Program-made: the position numbers and the translations under genes
NCBI RefSeq assembly: GCF_009467805.1
Contig: NZ_WIAY01000001.1
Coordinates: 686,982-750,981 of the forward strand
DNA length: 64,000 nucleotides
Source of the DNA: Stenotrophomonas nematodicola
Lineage (GTDB): Bacteria > Pseudomonadota > Gammaproteobacteria > Xanthomonadales > Xanthomonadaceae
Reading direction: 5' to 3'
Shown here: positions 29,612-38,760 of the stretch, one piece after another
How positions within the stretch are numbered: the stretch's first letter is position 1
Layout: each line of letters begins with the position of its first letter
The notes under the pieces: model-generated
The model's input: only the letters and a program-made list of their open reading frames with translations
The model's database searches: none
Told to the model about the DNA's origin: nothing

Positions 29612-30454
29612 TCAGAACTCCAGGTTGTCGATCAACCGGGTGGTGCCGATGCGGGCGGCGATCAGGGCCACCCGCGTGCCATCGTCGGCATCGGCCGGTT
29701 CGGACAGGTCCGGCAGGCGCACCACGGCGTAGTCGACCTGGAAGCCGGCGGCCTGCAGCGCGGCGGTGGCCTCCGCCTCGATCAGGGTGCGTGCCTTGCC
29801 GCCGATGAAGCCTTCGCGCATGGCCAGCAGCACCTGGTGGATGGTGGTGGACACCTGGCGATGCTCAGCGTTGAGGTACTGATTGCGCGAGCTCATGGCC
29901 AGGCCGTCGGCCTCGCGCACGATGTCGCCACCGACGATCTGGATCGGGAAGGCCAGGTCCTCCACCATCTGGCGGATCACCGCCAGCTGCTGATAGTCCT
30001 TCTTGCCGAACGCGGCCACGTCCGGCTGGACCTGGTTGAACAGCCGCGAGACCACGGTGCAGACGCCGTCGAAATGGCCCGGGCGGTGCGCGCCTTCCAG
30101 CAGCCCGCTGATGCCGGGCACGTTGACGCTGGCGGCCAACGCCACGCCGAACGGATACATCGATTCGACCGTGGGCAGCCACAGCACGTCGCAGCCGGCC
30201 TGCTCCAGGCCGGATGTGTCGGCCTCGGGCGTGCGCGGGTAGCGGGTGAAGTCCTCGTTCGGGCCGAACTGGGTCGGGTTGACGAAGACGCTGGAAACCA
30301 CGCGGTCGGCGTACTGCCGCGCCAGCGTCACCAGCGAGTAGTGGCCCGCGTGCAGGTTGCCCATCGTGGGCACCAGCGCGACGCGCAGGCCCTCACGCTT
30401 CCAGCCGTTGACGACGGCGCGCAGGCGGGACAGTTCGGTGACGGTGTCGATCAT
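29612..30454 (-). CDS. panC: Pantoate-beta-alanine ligase
   Basis: Condenses pantoate with beta-alanine using ATP to form pantothenate. It is a cytidylyltransferase-fold enzyme of 280 residues with the HIGH-like motif in [13 protein letters not shown] (29-41) and the KMSKS-like MSSRNQYL segment. Its start overlaps the panB stop by four bases, giving the order panB-panC-panD along the minus strand, the arrangement expected for a complete pantothenate operon. Confidence 0.97.
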   Translation of the reverse strand: MIDTVTELSRLRAVVNGWKREGLRVALVPTMGNLHAGHYSLVTLARQYADRVVSSVFVNPTQFGPNEDFTRYPRTPEADTSGLEQAGCDVLWLPTVESMYPFGVALAASVNVPGISGLLEGAHRPGHFDGVCTVVSRLFNQVQPDVAAFGKKDYQQLAVIRQMVEDLAFPIQIVGGDIVREADGLAMSSRNQYLNAEHRQVSTTIHQVLLAMREGFIGGKARTLIEAEATAALQAAGFQVDYAVVRLPDLSEPADADDGTRVALIAARIGTTRLIDNLEF

Positions 30455-31266
30455 GAGGCGTAGGCGTGTTCTGCGTCGGGGAAGGAGCCGTCGCGCACGG
30501 CGTCGGCAAAGGCACGGACGGCGCCGGCGATGGAACCGCCCTCGGCCAGGAAATCCTTGACGAACTTGGGCCGGCGATGGCCGCTGTCCAGGCCGAGGAA
30601 ATCATGCAGGACCAGCACCTGGCCGTCGCACGCCGGGCCGGCGCCAATGCCGATGGTCGGCACCGTCACGGCCGCGGTGACCGCAGCGGCCACCGGCGTG
30701 GGCAGGCACTCCAGCACCATGAGGGTGGCGCCCGCCTCGACCACGGCCTTGGCATCCTCGACCAGCTGGCGGGCAGCATCGCCACGCCCCTGCACGCGGT
30801 AACCGCCCAGACGCAGCACCGACTGCGGGGTCAGCCCCAGGTGCGAGCAGACCGGAATCTCGCGCTCGACCAGATAACGGATCACGTCCAGCTTGAAGCC
30901 GGCGCCCTCGATCTTGACCATCTCGGCACCGGCCTGCAGCAGGCGCACCGAGGCCTCGAAGGCACGTTCCGGGCTCGCGTCCGCGCCGAACGGCAGGTCG
31001 GCGATCACCAGCGCGCGCTGCACCACCCGGGCCACGGCGCGGGTGTGGTAGACCATGTCGTCGGTGGTGACCGGCAGGGTCGAATCGTGCCCCTGCACCA
31101 CCATGCCCAGCGAGTCGCCGATCAGGATCAGATCGACCCCGTTGGCATCGAAACTGCGCGCGAAGCCAGCATCGTAAGCGGTCAACATCACCAGCTTCTG
31201 CCCGTTGCGCTTGGCCTCCGCCAGCGCGGGGACGGTCCAGGGCTTGCTGTCTGCGTGGGTACTCAT
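30451..31266 (-). CDS. panB: 3-methyl-2-oxobutanoate hydroxymethyltransferase
   Basis: Transfers a hydroxymethyl group from methylene-THF to alpha-ketoisovalerate, giving ketopantoate. The 271-residue TIM-barrel enzyme has the signature blocks [33 protein letters not shown] (the Mg and substrate residues) and [17 protein letters not shown]. It leads panB-panC-panD and follows folK on the same strand after 31 bp, so pcnB-folK-panBCD-pgi may be one long transcript. Confidence 0.97.
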   Translation of the reverse strand: MSTHADSKPWTVPALAEAKRNGQKLVMLTAYDAGFARSFDANGVDLILIGDSLGMVVQGHDSTLPVTTDDMVYHTRAVARVVQRALVIADLPFGADASPERAFEASVRLLQAGAEMVKIEGAGFKLDVIRYLVEREIPVCSHLGLTPQSVLRLGGYRVQGRGDAARQLVEDAKAVVEAGATLMVLECLPTPVAAAVTAAVTVPTIGIGAGPACDGQVLVLHDFLGLDSGHRRPKFVKDFLAEGGSIAGAVRAFADAVRDGSFPDAEHAYAS

Positions 31267-31297
31267 GAGCTGATAACCGGTGGCGATAAGCCCCGCA

Positions 31298-31786
31298 TTA
31301 TCCTCCTATTGGAGCGATCCCGCAGGCCTCCACCTGCATTGCAGCATTCCGCACGCGGCCACGTCCTGGAATCAGCGCCTCACCGGCGATTTCAGCCAGC
31401 GGCAGCAACGCGAACGCACGTTCGTGCAGATGGGGATGCGGCACCTTCAACTGCGGCAGGTCGATGACCTCCTCACCGTACAGCAGCACATCCAGGTCCA
31501 GCGTGCGCGGCCCCCAGTGCAGGCCCGGCTCGCGGACCCGGCCGAAGTCGCGCTCGATCGCCAGCAGCGCCTCCAGCAGGACCGGGGCGGCCAGCGCGGT
31601 GTCCAGCACGGCAGCGGCATTGACGAAGGGCGGCTGGTCCACGTTGCCCCACGCCGGCGTGCCATACAACTGCGAGCGCGCCCGCAGCGTGGTGTGCGGC
31701 AGCGCCGCCAGCGCCTGGAACGCATCGCGCAGGGTCTGCGCGGCGTCCCCGAGGTTGGCGCCCAACCCGATACAGGCCAGGGTCAC
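31298..31786 (-). CDS. folK: 2-amino-4-hydroxy-6-hydroxymethyldihydropteridine pyrophosphokinase
   Basis: HPPK of folate synthesis: transfers pyrophosphate from ATP to the pterin. The 162 residues carry the usual motifs: N-terminal [53 protein letters not shown] (the RxxRW-type core with the two Mg-binding Asp in DLD), and [18 protein letters not shown]. It starts three bases after the pcnB stop. Association with pcnB upstream and panB downstream is the usual gammaproteobacterial order pcnB-folK-panBC. Confidence 0.96.
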   Translation of the reverse strand: MTLACIGLGANLGDAAQTLRDAFQALAALPHTTLRARSQLYGTPAWGNVDQPPFVNAAAVLDTALAAPVLLEALLAIERDFGRVREPGLHWGPRTLDLDVLLYGEEVIDLPQLKVPHPHLHERAFALLPLAEIAGEALIPGRGRVRNAAMQVEACGIAPIGG

Positions 31787-31789
31787 GGC

Positions 31790-33175
31790 TTACTCGCTGG
31801 CGGCAGGCCCGCCGACGGGCCGGCGACGGCGACGGCGACGCTTGCGCGGCGCACCGTCTTCCCCGTCCAGATCGGCATCGGCATGGGCCGCGTCGAGCGT
31901 GGAGTCCAGTTCATGGCCGGACTGCTGCTGGGCCTCGCGCCAGAACTCCACATCGGCCTGGTGCTCGCTGGAGGCTACCTGGCGCAGGACTAGGAAGTCG
32001 AACGCGGCGCGGAAGCGCGGGTGGGTCAAGGTGCGGAACACGCGCTTGCGCTGGCGCGAGCTGAAACGCCCCTGCAGCAGCCAGATCTCCTGCATCGGCA
32101 GCGAGAACCGGCGCGGCAGCGCAATGGTGGTGAGCTGGTGCAGGGTCACGCGGTCGGCGGCGCGACGCTGCGCTTCTTCCAGTGCCACGCCCTGCTTCTG
32201 CAGGGTGGCCAGCGCGCGGCAGAACGCCGGCCACAGCAGCAGCGCGAACAGGAACGACGGCGACACCGGCTCGTCATTGGCCACGCGCAGATCGGTGTTG
32301 TGCAGGCCTTCGATCACCATCCGGCGCAGCGCACCGCTGCGGTTGCTGCGCAACGCGGCCGCGCTCTCCGGGAACATCACCTGCAGCAGGCCGTAGCGTT
32401 CCAGCCCTTCGAAGCTGGCCACGCCGTGCCCGGACAGGAACAGCTTCAGCACTTCCTCGAACAGGCGCGCCGGCGCGGCTTCGGACAGCAGATTGGCCAG
32501 GCGCGGCAGCGGCTCGGCAGTGGCGTCTTCGATCTGGAACCCGAGCTTGGCCGCCAGGCGCACCGCGCGCAGCATGCGCACCGGGTCTTCCTGGTAGCGC
32601 TGCTCGGGATCGCCGATCAGCTTCATCAGGCGTGCCTGCACGTCTTCAAAGCCGCCGGTGTAATCGCGCACCGAGAAGTCTTCGATGGCGTAGTACAGCG
32701 CGTTGCAGGTGAAGTCGCGGCGGATGGCGTCGTCTTCGATGCTGCCGTACACGTTGTCGCGCACCAGCATGCCGTTTTCCATCTCGCGGTCGCCGCTGCC
32801 GTCATCGATGTTGGCGCGGAAGGTGGCCACTTCGATGATCTCGCGGCCGAACACCACGTGCGCCAGGCGGAAGCGGCGGCCGATCAGCCGGCAGTTGCGG
32901 AACAACTGCTTGACCTGCTCGGGCGTGGCGTCGGTGGCGACGTCGAAATCCTTGGGGCTTCCGTTCACCAGCAGGTCGCGCACGGCACCACCCACCAGGT
33001 AGGCGCCGAACCCGGAATCGCGCAGCCGGTACAGGACGCGCAGGGCGTTGGGGCTGATGTCCTTGCGGGAGATGTTGTGCTGGTCGCGCGGGATCACGCG
33101 CAGGCTGAACGGTGATGTAGCAGAGGAATTGATGTTGGCGCTTCCGGTTGAAGTTTCGGGATTGCCCAATGGCAT
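31790..33175 (-). CDS. pcnB: Poly(A) polymerase I
   Basis: Adds 3' poly(A) tails that promote RNA decay. The nucleotidyltransferase motif GGAVRD (62-67) with catalytic Asp76 and Asp78 in DFDVATDA is intact. The segment RLIGRRFRLAH (96-106) carries the feature that separates PAPs from bacterial CCA-adding enzymes. The C-terminus is a strongly basic RKRRRRRRRP tail that probably binds RNA. At 461 residues it is similar to E. coli PAP I. The first 35 residues are poorly conserved, so a later start is possible. Confidence 0.95.
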   Translation of the reverse strand: MPLGNPETSTGSANINSSATSPFSLRVIPRDQHNISRKDISPNALRVLYRLRDSGFGAYLVGGAVRDLLVNGSPKDFDVATDATPEQVKQLFRNCRLIGRRFRLAHVVFGREIIEVATFRANIDDGSGDREMENGMLVRDNVYGSIEDDAIRRDFTCNALYYAIEDFSVRDYTGGFEDVQARLMKLIGDPEQRYQEDPVRMLRAVRLAAKLGFQIEDATAEPLPRLANLLSEAAPARLFEEVLKLFLSGHGVASFEGLERYGLLQVMFPESAAALRSNRSGALRRMVIEGLHNTDLRVANDEPVSPSFLFALLLWPAFCRALATLQKQGVALEEAQRRAADRVTLHQLTTIALPRRFSLPMQEIWLLQGRFSSRQRKRVFRTLTHPRFRAAFDFLVLRQVASSEHQADVEFWREAQQQSGHELDSTLDAAHADADLDGEDGAPRKRRRRRRRPVGGPAASE

Positions 33176-33190
33176 CTAGGTCAATATACT
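33162..33190 (+). promoter_or_regulatory. Promoter of tRNA-Glu
   Basis: TTGCCC at 33162-33167, a 17-base spacer, and TATACT at 33185-33190, placing the transcription start about 23 bases before the mature tRNA. It overlaps the pcnB start region on the other strand. Confidence 0.65.
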
Positions 33191-33219
33191 AGCGCGCTGC
33201 GCAGTTCGCGACAAAGCCT

Positions 33220-33294
33220 GCTCCCTTCGTCTAGAGGTTAGGACGTGGCCCTCTCAAGGCTAAAACAGGGGTTCGAGTCCCCTAGGGAGCACCA
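33220..33294 (+). tRNA. tRNA-Glu (anticodon CTC)
   Basis: A 75-nt cloverleaf including encoded CCA. Acceptor GCTCCCT (33220-33226) pairs with AGGGAGC (33284-33290). The anticodon loop CTCTCAA (33251-33257) gives anticodon CTC at 33253-33255, reading GAG. The T-arm has GTTCGAGTC. A rho-independent terminator follows after about 20 bases. Confidence 0.95.
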
Positions 33295-33313
33295 GTCGTC
33301 GCGCAGAAAAGCC

Positions 33314-33339
33314 AAAAACCCCGCTCCGGCGGGGTTTTT
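33314..33339 (+). terminator. Rho-independent terminator after tRNA-Glu
   Basis: AAAAACCCCG and CGGGGTTTTT arms (10 bp) around CTCCGG, ending in five T on the plus strand and flanked by A-tracts, so it can work in both directions for tRNA-Glu and the convergent sugar transporter gene. Confidence 0.9.
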
Positions 33340-33407
33340 GCGTTGGGCCGCCCGCCGCGCCCGCGCCAGCCAGGCCGCACGGGGCGGCCCGGCGTCCGGC
33401 CGCCCCG

Positions 33408-34829
33408 TCAGCCTTCCATCTGCTCCAGCTCCCTGCCCTTGGTCTCCTTGACATAGCGCAGGACGAAGAAGATCGACACCACCGCTGCGGCGGTATAGAT
33501 GCCGTAGGCGCCGGCCAGGCCGATGCCGGCCAGCAGCATCGGGAACGTCACGGTGATGGCGAAGTTCGAGGTCCACTGCGCCGCCCCGGCCACGGCCAGG
33601 CCCGACCCCCGGATCTGGTTGGGGAACATCTCGCCCAGCATCACCCACATCACCGGGCCCCAGGACATGTTGAAGAACACCACGTAGGCATTGGCCGCCA
33701 CCAGCGCCAGCCTGCCCATCGCATCGGACAGCTGCAGCCGGCCGTCCATCAGCGTCCCGCTGGAGAAGGCCACCACCATCAGCGCCAGCGACACCGCCAT
33801 GCCCACCGAGCCGATCCACAACAGCGGACGGCGGCCGATGCGGTCGATCAGCACCACGGTGAGCAGGCAGGCGCCGATGCTGAGCCCGCCGGACAGCACA
33901 TTGATGAGCAACGCGTCGTTCTCCGAGAAGCCGACCGCCTGCCACAGCACCGCGCCGTAATAGAACACCACATTGATGCCGACCAGCTGCTGGAACACGG
34001 CCAAGCCGATCCCGACCCAGACAATGGGGCGCAGCCGGCCCGTGGTTTTGCCGAGCAGGTCGGAGAAGCGCGGGCGGTGCTGGTCCTGGGCAAGCGAGCC
34101 TTCGATCTCGGTGATCTTGAGCCGCGCCTCCTGCGCTCCGTAGAGCCGGGTCAGCACCGCCAGCGCCGCTTCCCGGCGGCCCTTGACCACCAGGAAGCGC
34201 GGGCTCTCCGGAATCACCATCAGCAGGGCCAGGAACAGCAGCGAGGGCAGCACCTGCATCCAGAACATCCAGCGCCAGGCCGCCTGGCCCAGCCACAGCG
34301 CCTCGGTGGAGGCGCCCGCCGCCCGCGCCAGCAGGTAGTTGCTCAGGAACGCGCAGAACAGGCCACCGATGATGGCCATCTGCTGCACCGTGGCCAGCCG
34401 GCCCCGGTACCGCGCCGAGGCCACCTCGGCGATGTAGGCCGGCGACATCACGCTCGCCGCGCCGACCGCGAAGCCGCCCATCACCCGCGCGATGATGAAT
34501 ACCAGCGAGCTGTGTGCCGCACCCGCCCCCAGCGCCGAGAACAGGAACAGTGCCGCAGCGATGATCAGCACCCCGCGCCGACCCAGGCGGTCGCCGAGCC
34601 GCCCGGCGAAGAACGCGCCGATCGCACAGCCCAGCAGCATCGAGGCCACCTCGAAGCCGATACCGGCTTCACTGGAGTGGAAGGTCTGCTTGAGGCCGTC
34701 GACGGTACCGTTGATCACGCCGCTGTCGAAACCGAACAGGAAGCCACCGATGGTGGCCACGCAACTGATCAGAACAATGAAGGCGGTGTTCTCCCCGCGC
34801 GTGGCGAGGGTGGCTGACGCAGTGGACAT
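33408..34829 (-). CDS. MFS sugar:proton symporter
   Basis: 473-residue sugar porter of the XylE/GalP/GLUT type with 12 predicted helices. Family motifs are GGFLFGFDSGVI in helix 1, GRLGDRLGRR in the 2-3 loop, PESPRFL after helix 6, GINVVFYYG in helix 7, and PNQIRGSGL and KETKGRELEQM near the C-terminus. The likely substrates are glucose or related hexoses, which would supply the glk-zwf route. It is divergent from an SMP-30-type lactonase gene, and the intervening 253 bp contains a perfect 24-base hairpin that may be an operator. Confidence 0.93.
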   Translation of the reverse strand: MSTASATLATRGENTAFIVLISCVATIGGFLFGFDSGVINGTVDGLKQTFHSSEAGIGFEVASMLLGCAIGAFFAGRLGDRLGRRGVLIIAAALFLFSALGAGAAHSSLVFIIARVMGGFAVGAASVMSPAYIAEVASARYRGRLATVQQMAIIGGLFCAFLSNYLLARAAGASTEALWLGQAAWRWMFWMQVLPSLLFLALLMVIPESPRFLVVKGRREAALAVLTRLYGAQEARLKITEIEGSLAQDQHRPRFSDLLGKTTGRLRPIVWVGIGLAVFQQLVGINVVFYYGAVLWQAVGFSENDALLINVLSGGLSIGACLLTVVLIDRIGRRPLLWIGSVGMAVSLALMVVAFSSGTLMDGRLQLSDAMGRLALVAANAYVVFFNMSWGPVMWVMLGEMFPNQIRGSGLAVAGAAQWTSNFAITVTFPMLLAGIGLAGAYGIYTAAAVVSIFFVLRYVKETKGRELEQMEG

Positions 34830-34986
34830 GGGCGCATCCGGAAGGAAAAGGAAGAACGTGGATCAGCCCGGCGCGGACAGGGTGATGCGGTTCTCGCGGG
34901 CCTCCCGCCGCCCGCTACGCTGCGCCGTCACACTGTTCCCGCCCCCTGCTGTCCACCGGCAGCCATCATCTTGGCCGGGTCGCCGG

Positions 34987-35010
34987 CGGCGGTGCAATCG
35001 TGCACCGCCG
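34987..35010. repeat. Perfect inverted repeat in the transporter/lactonase divergent region
   Basis: CGGCGGTGCA (34987-34996), ATCG, TGCACCGCCG (35001-35010). The arms are perfect 10-mers, 73 bp before the lactonase start and 158 bp before the transporter start. It could be a regulator site or a REP-like hairpin. The rest of the 253-bp gap shows nothing else clear. Confidence 0.6.
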
Positions 35011-35082
35011 CATGCCCCCGGCCCAGGCAGCACCTGCCTGCAATGGCAGAATGCAGGGCCCCTGCTCCCCACCCCCGAGCCG

Positions 35083-35997
35083 ATGACGGATACCGCTCCC
35101 CGCCACCCCCACATCCCCACCCTGCTGGTCGACAGCCGCTGCACCCACGGCGAAGGCGCCCTGTGGTCGCCCCGTCGCCAATGCCTGTTCTGGGTGGACA
35201 TCAGCGAACGACGCCTGTGGCAGTACCACCCCGCTACCGACGCCCGTCGCCAGTGGGCGCTGCCGGACCGTCCCGGCTGCCTGGCCGAGGGCGCGGATGG
35301 CCAGTTGCTGCTCGCTCTGGCCGGATCCCTGCAGCGGATGGACCTGGACACCGCCAATGGCGAGCCCACCCTGCACTGGCTGGCCGATGTGCAGCCCGAG
35401 GTGGCCAGCACCCGCAGCAATGATGGCCGCACCGACCGCGCCGGCAACCTGGTCTTCGGCACCATGAACGAAGATCCGGCGCAAGCGCCGCTGGGTCGCT
35501 TCTACCAGTACAGCGCGCGCCACGGCCTGCGCGATCTCGGCCTGCCCGGCGTCGTGATTCCCAACGCGATCTGCTTCAGCGCCGACGGCGGCACCCTGTA
35601 CTACTGCGATTCGGTGCGGCCGGAGCTGTGGTGCTGCGACTACGACGCCGACAGCGCCCGCTATCGCCATCCGCGCCGCTTCGCATCGCTGGAATCGCCG
35701 CACTGGGAACCCGATGGCGCCATCATCGACGCGGAGGGCGGGCTCTGGAACGCGCAGTGGCGCGCCTCGCGGGTGGTGCGCTATGGCGCCGATGGCCGCA
35801 TCGACCGGATCCTGCCGATGCCGGTGAAGAACCCGACCTGCGTGGCATTCGGCGGGCCCGACCTGACCCGCCTGATGGTCACCAGCTCACGCCTGGACTA
35901 CGGCCCCGACGAACTCGCCGCCGCCCCGCACGCCGGCAGCGTGTTCGCCGTGGACACCGGCATCGCCGGCCTCCCCGACACCCCGTTCCGCTGGTGA
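35083..35997 (+). CDS. SMP-30/gluconolactonase-family sugar lactonase
   Basis: A 304-residue six-bladed beta-propeller of the SMP-30 (regucalcin/gluconolactonase) family, hydrolysing a sugar acid lactone. The metal ligands are identifiable: Glu24 in GEGALW, Asn160 in IPNAICFS and Asp210 in EPDGAIID, with the substrate-side Asn112/Asp113 in RSNDGRTDRAGN. I placed the start at the ATG at 35083; the longer frame upstream lies in the divergent promoter region. The adjacent divergent sugar transporter suggests a small catabolic unit for an aldose or its acid. The precise lactone cannot be inferred. Confidence 0.88.
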   Translation: MTDTAPRHPHIPTLLVDSRCTHGEGALWSPRRQCLFWVDISERRLWQYHPATDARRQWALPDRPGCLAEGADGQLLLALAGSLQRMDLDTANGEPTLHWLADVQPEVASTRSNDGRTDRAGNLVFGTMNEDPAQAPLGRFYQYSARHGLRDLGLPGVVIPNAICFSADGGTLYYCDSVRPELWCCDYDADSARYRHPRRFASLESPHWEPDGAIIDAEGGLWNAQWRASRVVRYGADGRIDRILPMPVKNPTCVAFGGPDLTRLMVTSSRLDYGPDELAAAPHAGSVFAVDTGIAGLPDTPFRW

Positions 35998-36105
35998 GCG
36001 GCGCCGCGTGCGCGGGCGGTTGCACGCCCAAGTGAGATCGAATCCCGCGCCAGCGGCCAACCTGTTCTAGAATTGTCCGGCTCACTGTCGGATTCAGATC
36101 CAGCC

Positions 36106-36429
36106 ATGCCTTTTGTCGTCACCGAAAACTGCATCAAGTGCAAACACACCGATTGCGTGGAAGTGTGCCCCGTGGATTGCTTCCATGAGGGTCCCAACTT
36201 CCTGGTGATCGACCCGGACGAGTGCATCGACTGCACCCTCTGCGAGCCGGAATGCCCGGTCAACGCCATTTTCCCCGAAGACGACGTGCCCGCCGGGCAG
36301 GAAGTGTTCGTGGAGCTCAATGCAGAGCTGGCCAAGGCCTGGCCGGTGCTGACCGTGCGCAAGGACCCACCCGCCGATGCCGGCGAGTGGGACGGCAAGC
36401 CGGACAAGCTCAAGTTGCTGGAGCGGTAA
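36106..36429 (+). CDS. fdxA: Seven-iron ferredoxin FdxA
   Basis: A 107-residue 7Fe ferredoxin. C9, C17 and C50 are positioned for the [3Fe-4S] cluster, C21, C40, C43 and C46 for the [4Fe-4S] cluster, the pattern of Azotobacter FdI, with the usual C-terminal extension ([19 protein letters not shown]). It is a low-potential electron carrier. It is a single gene with a strong rho-independent terminator three bases after the stop. Confidence 0.96.
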   Translation: MPFVVTENCIKCKHTDCVEVCPVDCFHEGPNFLVIDPDECIDCTLCEPECPVNAIFPEDDVPAGQEVFVELNAELAKAWPVLTVRKDPPADAGEWDGKPDKLKLLER

Positions 36430-36431
36430 CG

Positions 36432-36458
36432 AAAAAAGGCGCCCACGGCGCCTTTTTT
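36432..36458 (+). terminator. Rho-independent terminator of fdxA
   Basis: AAAAAAGGCGCC and GGCGCCTTTTTT arms (12 bp) around CAC, ending in six T, immediately after the fdxA stop codon. The A-tract means it may also act for the convergent BamC-like gene. Confidence 0.95.
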
Positions 36459-36514
36459 GTTTTCGACCACCGCCGGGTGCAGCCGGGCAGCGCCCGGCCT
36501 CACCGGCCGGCACC

Positions 36515-37033
36515 TTACGGTGCCAGCTTGGCCTTCAGCTCACCCAGCAGCTTGACCGGGGCAGCGCCGGTAGCCGGCAGGCCCCGCGGGTCAACGGCCG
36601 AGATGTACGCGCCGGCATCCACGGCCACCACGCGCACCAGGAAGTCGCTGCCTTCGTAGGCCACGTCATAGGAGCCCAGCAGCTGGGCCTTGCTGGCGAT
36701 CTTCACGCCGTCAACCGACTCCAGGGCGGTGCCGAGCCTGGCGAACACGTCTTCCTTGCTGCCAGCCACGGTGAAGCCGGCATTGTTGGCCGGCGCCTGC
36801 GCGGACGCCGCCGGGGCCGGCTTGACCGCCTGCGAGGCCAATGCCGGCACCTGCGCGCCGCCGGTGGTGCTGGGCACGGTCAGATCCGGCGGGATTTCCA
36901 GCGGACGCACTTCGGGCGCCAGCGCGTAGTCGCCCTTTGCGCCGCGCTTGAAGCAGCCGGTGGTGCCCACGAGGGTAGCGGTGGCCAGAATCGCGAAGGA
37001 CAGCACGCGAATGGCGGAAACGGATTGACGCAT
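36515..37033 (-). CDS. bamC: BamC (NlpB)-like outer-membrane lipoprotein
   Basis: 172-residue lipoprotein with signal peptide and lipobox ending at Cys27 (VGTTGC). The first mature residues (FKRGAKGDYALAPEVRPLEI, then PPDLTVP) match the disordered N-terminal lasso of BamC, which binds BamD. Only one small C-terminal helix-grip-type domain (about 85-165) follows, so it is about half the size of E. coli BamC (344). It lies 29 bp downstream of dapA on the same strand, the dapA-bamC order of E. coli, which supports the assignment. Confidence 0.82.
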   Translation of the reverse strand: MRQSVSAIRVLSFAILATATLVGTTGCFKRGAKGDYALAPEVRPLEIPPDLTVPSTTGGAQVPALASQAVKPAPAASAQAPANNAGFTVAGSKEDVFARLGTALESVDGVKIASKAQLLGSYDVAYEGSDFLVRVVAVDAGAYISAVDPRGLPATGAAPVKLLGELKAKLAP

Positions 37034-37062
37034 ATGAATCTCCTGGGTCAGGCCACTGTCGA

Positions 37063-38022
37063 TCAGTGGCTGGATAGTGCTTCGAGCGCGCCGATGTCGC
37101 TGGCCAGATGTCCGGCGGCGGCATGGTGGGCTTCGGACAAGGGCAGCAGGGGCAGACGCAGTCCGTCGCCGATGCCGATCCGGCGCAGCAGGTCCTTCAC
37201 CGGGATCGGATTGGATTCCACACCGCAGAATTCATGGAACGGCTCCAGTCGTGCATCCCACGACTCGGTCGCCTCGCGCTCGCCGGCGGCGGCAAGGTCG
37301 CACATGCGGCGGTATGCACCGGGCAGGACGTTGGAACCCACCGAAATCAGGCCATCGACGCCGGACAGGATCGAACGCGCGGCAGTACCGTCATCGCCAC
37401 TGAGAATGGCGAAGTCGGGCGAACGCAGCGCCAGCAGCGCGTTGACGCGGCCGGTGTCGCCCACCGCTTCCTTGATGCCGACGATGTTCGGATGCCGGGC
37501 AAGTTCGGCCACGGTCTCCGGCAACATGTCGCAACCGGTCCGCCCCGGCACGTTGTAGAGCACCACCGGCAGGCCGCCCTGGTCGGCGACCGCACGGTAA
37601 TGCGCGATCAGGCCGGCCTGGGTCGGGCGCACGTACGGCGGCGTCACCACCAGCGCATGGGTGGCGCCGTTGGCGGCTGCACGGCGGGTCTGCTCGATGG
37701 TTTTGGCGGTTCCCGACAACCCGGTCCCGGCCAGCACCGGGATGCGGCCGCCCACGGCCTTGACCGCGCTGCGCAGCAGCAGGTCGTATTCGTCGTCGGA
37801 CAGGGTGGCCGCTTCGCCGGTCGAGCCGGCCACGACCACACCGCGGACACCACCCTCCAGTTGCAGGTGCAGCAGACGCTGCCAACCGTCGGGATCCAAT
37901 GCGCCGTCAGCCTGGAAAGGCGTCGCCAGCGCGGTGATGAGACCGGAAAGGGACAAGGAAACGATGCTCTGAAGAGAGAGGGAGGCGGACCGGGCTAAAC
38001 GCCGGCCGGATGTACTTTGCAT
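37063..38022 (-). CDS. dapA: 4-hydroxy-tetrahydrodipicolinate synthase
   Basis: First committed enzyme of lysine and diaminopimelate synthesis, condensing pyruvate with aspartate semialdehyde. The Schiff-base lysine is in [11 protein letters not shown], the catalytic Tyr in [11 protein letters not shown], and the substrate-binding GSTGEAATL is near the N-terminus. From the ATG at 38022 the protein has 319 residues. The conserved start ([14 protein letters not shown]) is 22 codons later at a TTG (37956), which would give 297 residues, close to the family norm of about 292; the true start is uncertain. Confidence 0.94.
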   Translation of the reverse strand: MQSTSGRRLARSASLSLQSIVSLSLSGLITALATPFQADGALDPDGWQRLLHLQLEGGVRGVVVAGSTGEAATLSDDEYDLLLRSAVKAVGGRIPVLAGTGLSGTAKTIEQTRRAAANGATHALVVTPPYVRPTQAGLIAHYRAVADQGGLPVVLYNVPGRTGCDMLPETVAELARHPNIVGIKEAVGDTGRVNALLALRSPDFAILSGDDGTAARSILSGVDGLISVGSNVLPGAYRRMCDLAAAGEREATESWDARLEPFHEFCGVESNPIPVKDLLRRIGIGDGLRLPLLPLSEAHHAAAGHLASDIGALEALSSH

Positions 38023-38027
38023 GTTAC

Positions 38028-38057
38028 TTGCGGGTCGAAAGCGCGGGCAAGTATGCT
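38028..38057 (+). promoter_or_regulatory. Predicted promoter of the gcvR-bcp unit
   Basis: TTGCGG at 38028-38033, an 18-base spacer and TATGCT at 38052-38057, about 64 bases upstream of the gcvR-like start and divergent from dapA. Elements are plausible but not exact. Confidence 0.4.
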
Positions 38058-38120
38058 GGACCCAGGTGAACGGGCCGTCGCCGGTGCCGTTCAGACTCAC
38101 CCTGCATTACCGGAACCACC

Positions 38121-38681
38121 TTGACCGACACCACGCCGCGGCCTGCGCCGACCGAAAACCATCTCCTGATCAACGCCTATACGACGCATCCGGAGTCCCC
38201 CCTGCTGCCCGTGACCCGGCGGATCTCCGATAGTGGCTGCAACCTGGTCGACGCGCGCCTGGCCACCGTGGGCCGTGATGTCTCGGTCACCGCCCTGGCC
38301 ACCGGCTCGTGGGACTCGGTCGCCAAGCTCGAAGCGATGCTCACCCGCCTGGAGCGCGAGGAAGGCCTGAAGCTGGTCTGGTACCGCACCGGTGCCAAGC
38401 AGGCGCAGTCCAACCTGCTGCCCTACATCGTGGAAGTGATTGCCGCCGACAAGCCTGGCATCCTGTTCCAGCTGGCCGATTTCTTCGACCGCCAGGGCAT
38501 CACCATCGAGAACCTGCAGAGCACGCGTTACCGCGCCATGCAGACCGGTGCGGAAATGTTCTCCGCACAGGTCACCATCGGCGTGCCCGCCAACATGCAC
38601 ATCGCCGCACTGCGCGACGATTTCCTCGAGTTCTGCGACCACCTCAACCTGGACGCGATCATGGACCCGATGAAGTTCTGA
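38121..38681 (+). CDS. gcvR: Glycine cleavage repressor-like ACT-domain protein (GcvR)
   Basis: 186 residues made of two ACT domains (about 15-85 and 98-180), the architecture of GcvR, which binds GcvA and glycine to control the glycine cleavage system. The second domain begins with YIVEVIAADKPGILFQLADF, typical of ACT folds. The start is a TTG at 38121. The neighbours match the E. coli order: dapA divergent, and bcp downstream after 79 bp. No DNA-binding motif is present, as expected for GcvR. Confidence 0.85.
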   Translation: MTDTTPRPAPTENHLLINAYTTHPESPLLPVTRRISDSGCNLVDARLATVGRDVSVTALATGSWDSVAKLEAMLTRLEREEGLKLVWYRTGAKQAQSNLLPYIVEVIAADKPGILFQLADFFDRQGITIENLQSTRYRAMQTGAEMFSAQVTIGVPANMHIAALRDDFLEFCDHLNLDAIMDPMKF

Positions 38682-38760
38682 CGGCTTCGCGCGTTCGTCA
38701 CGAGCGCGCGGTGTTTCATGCAGTTGTAGTAGACGCACCCCAGGATCCGGAAAGGACCTC

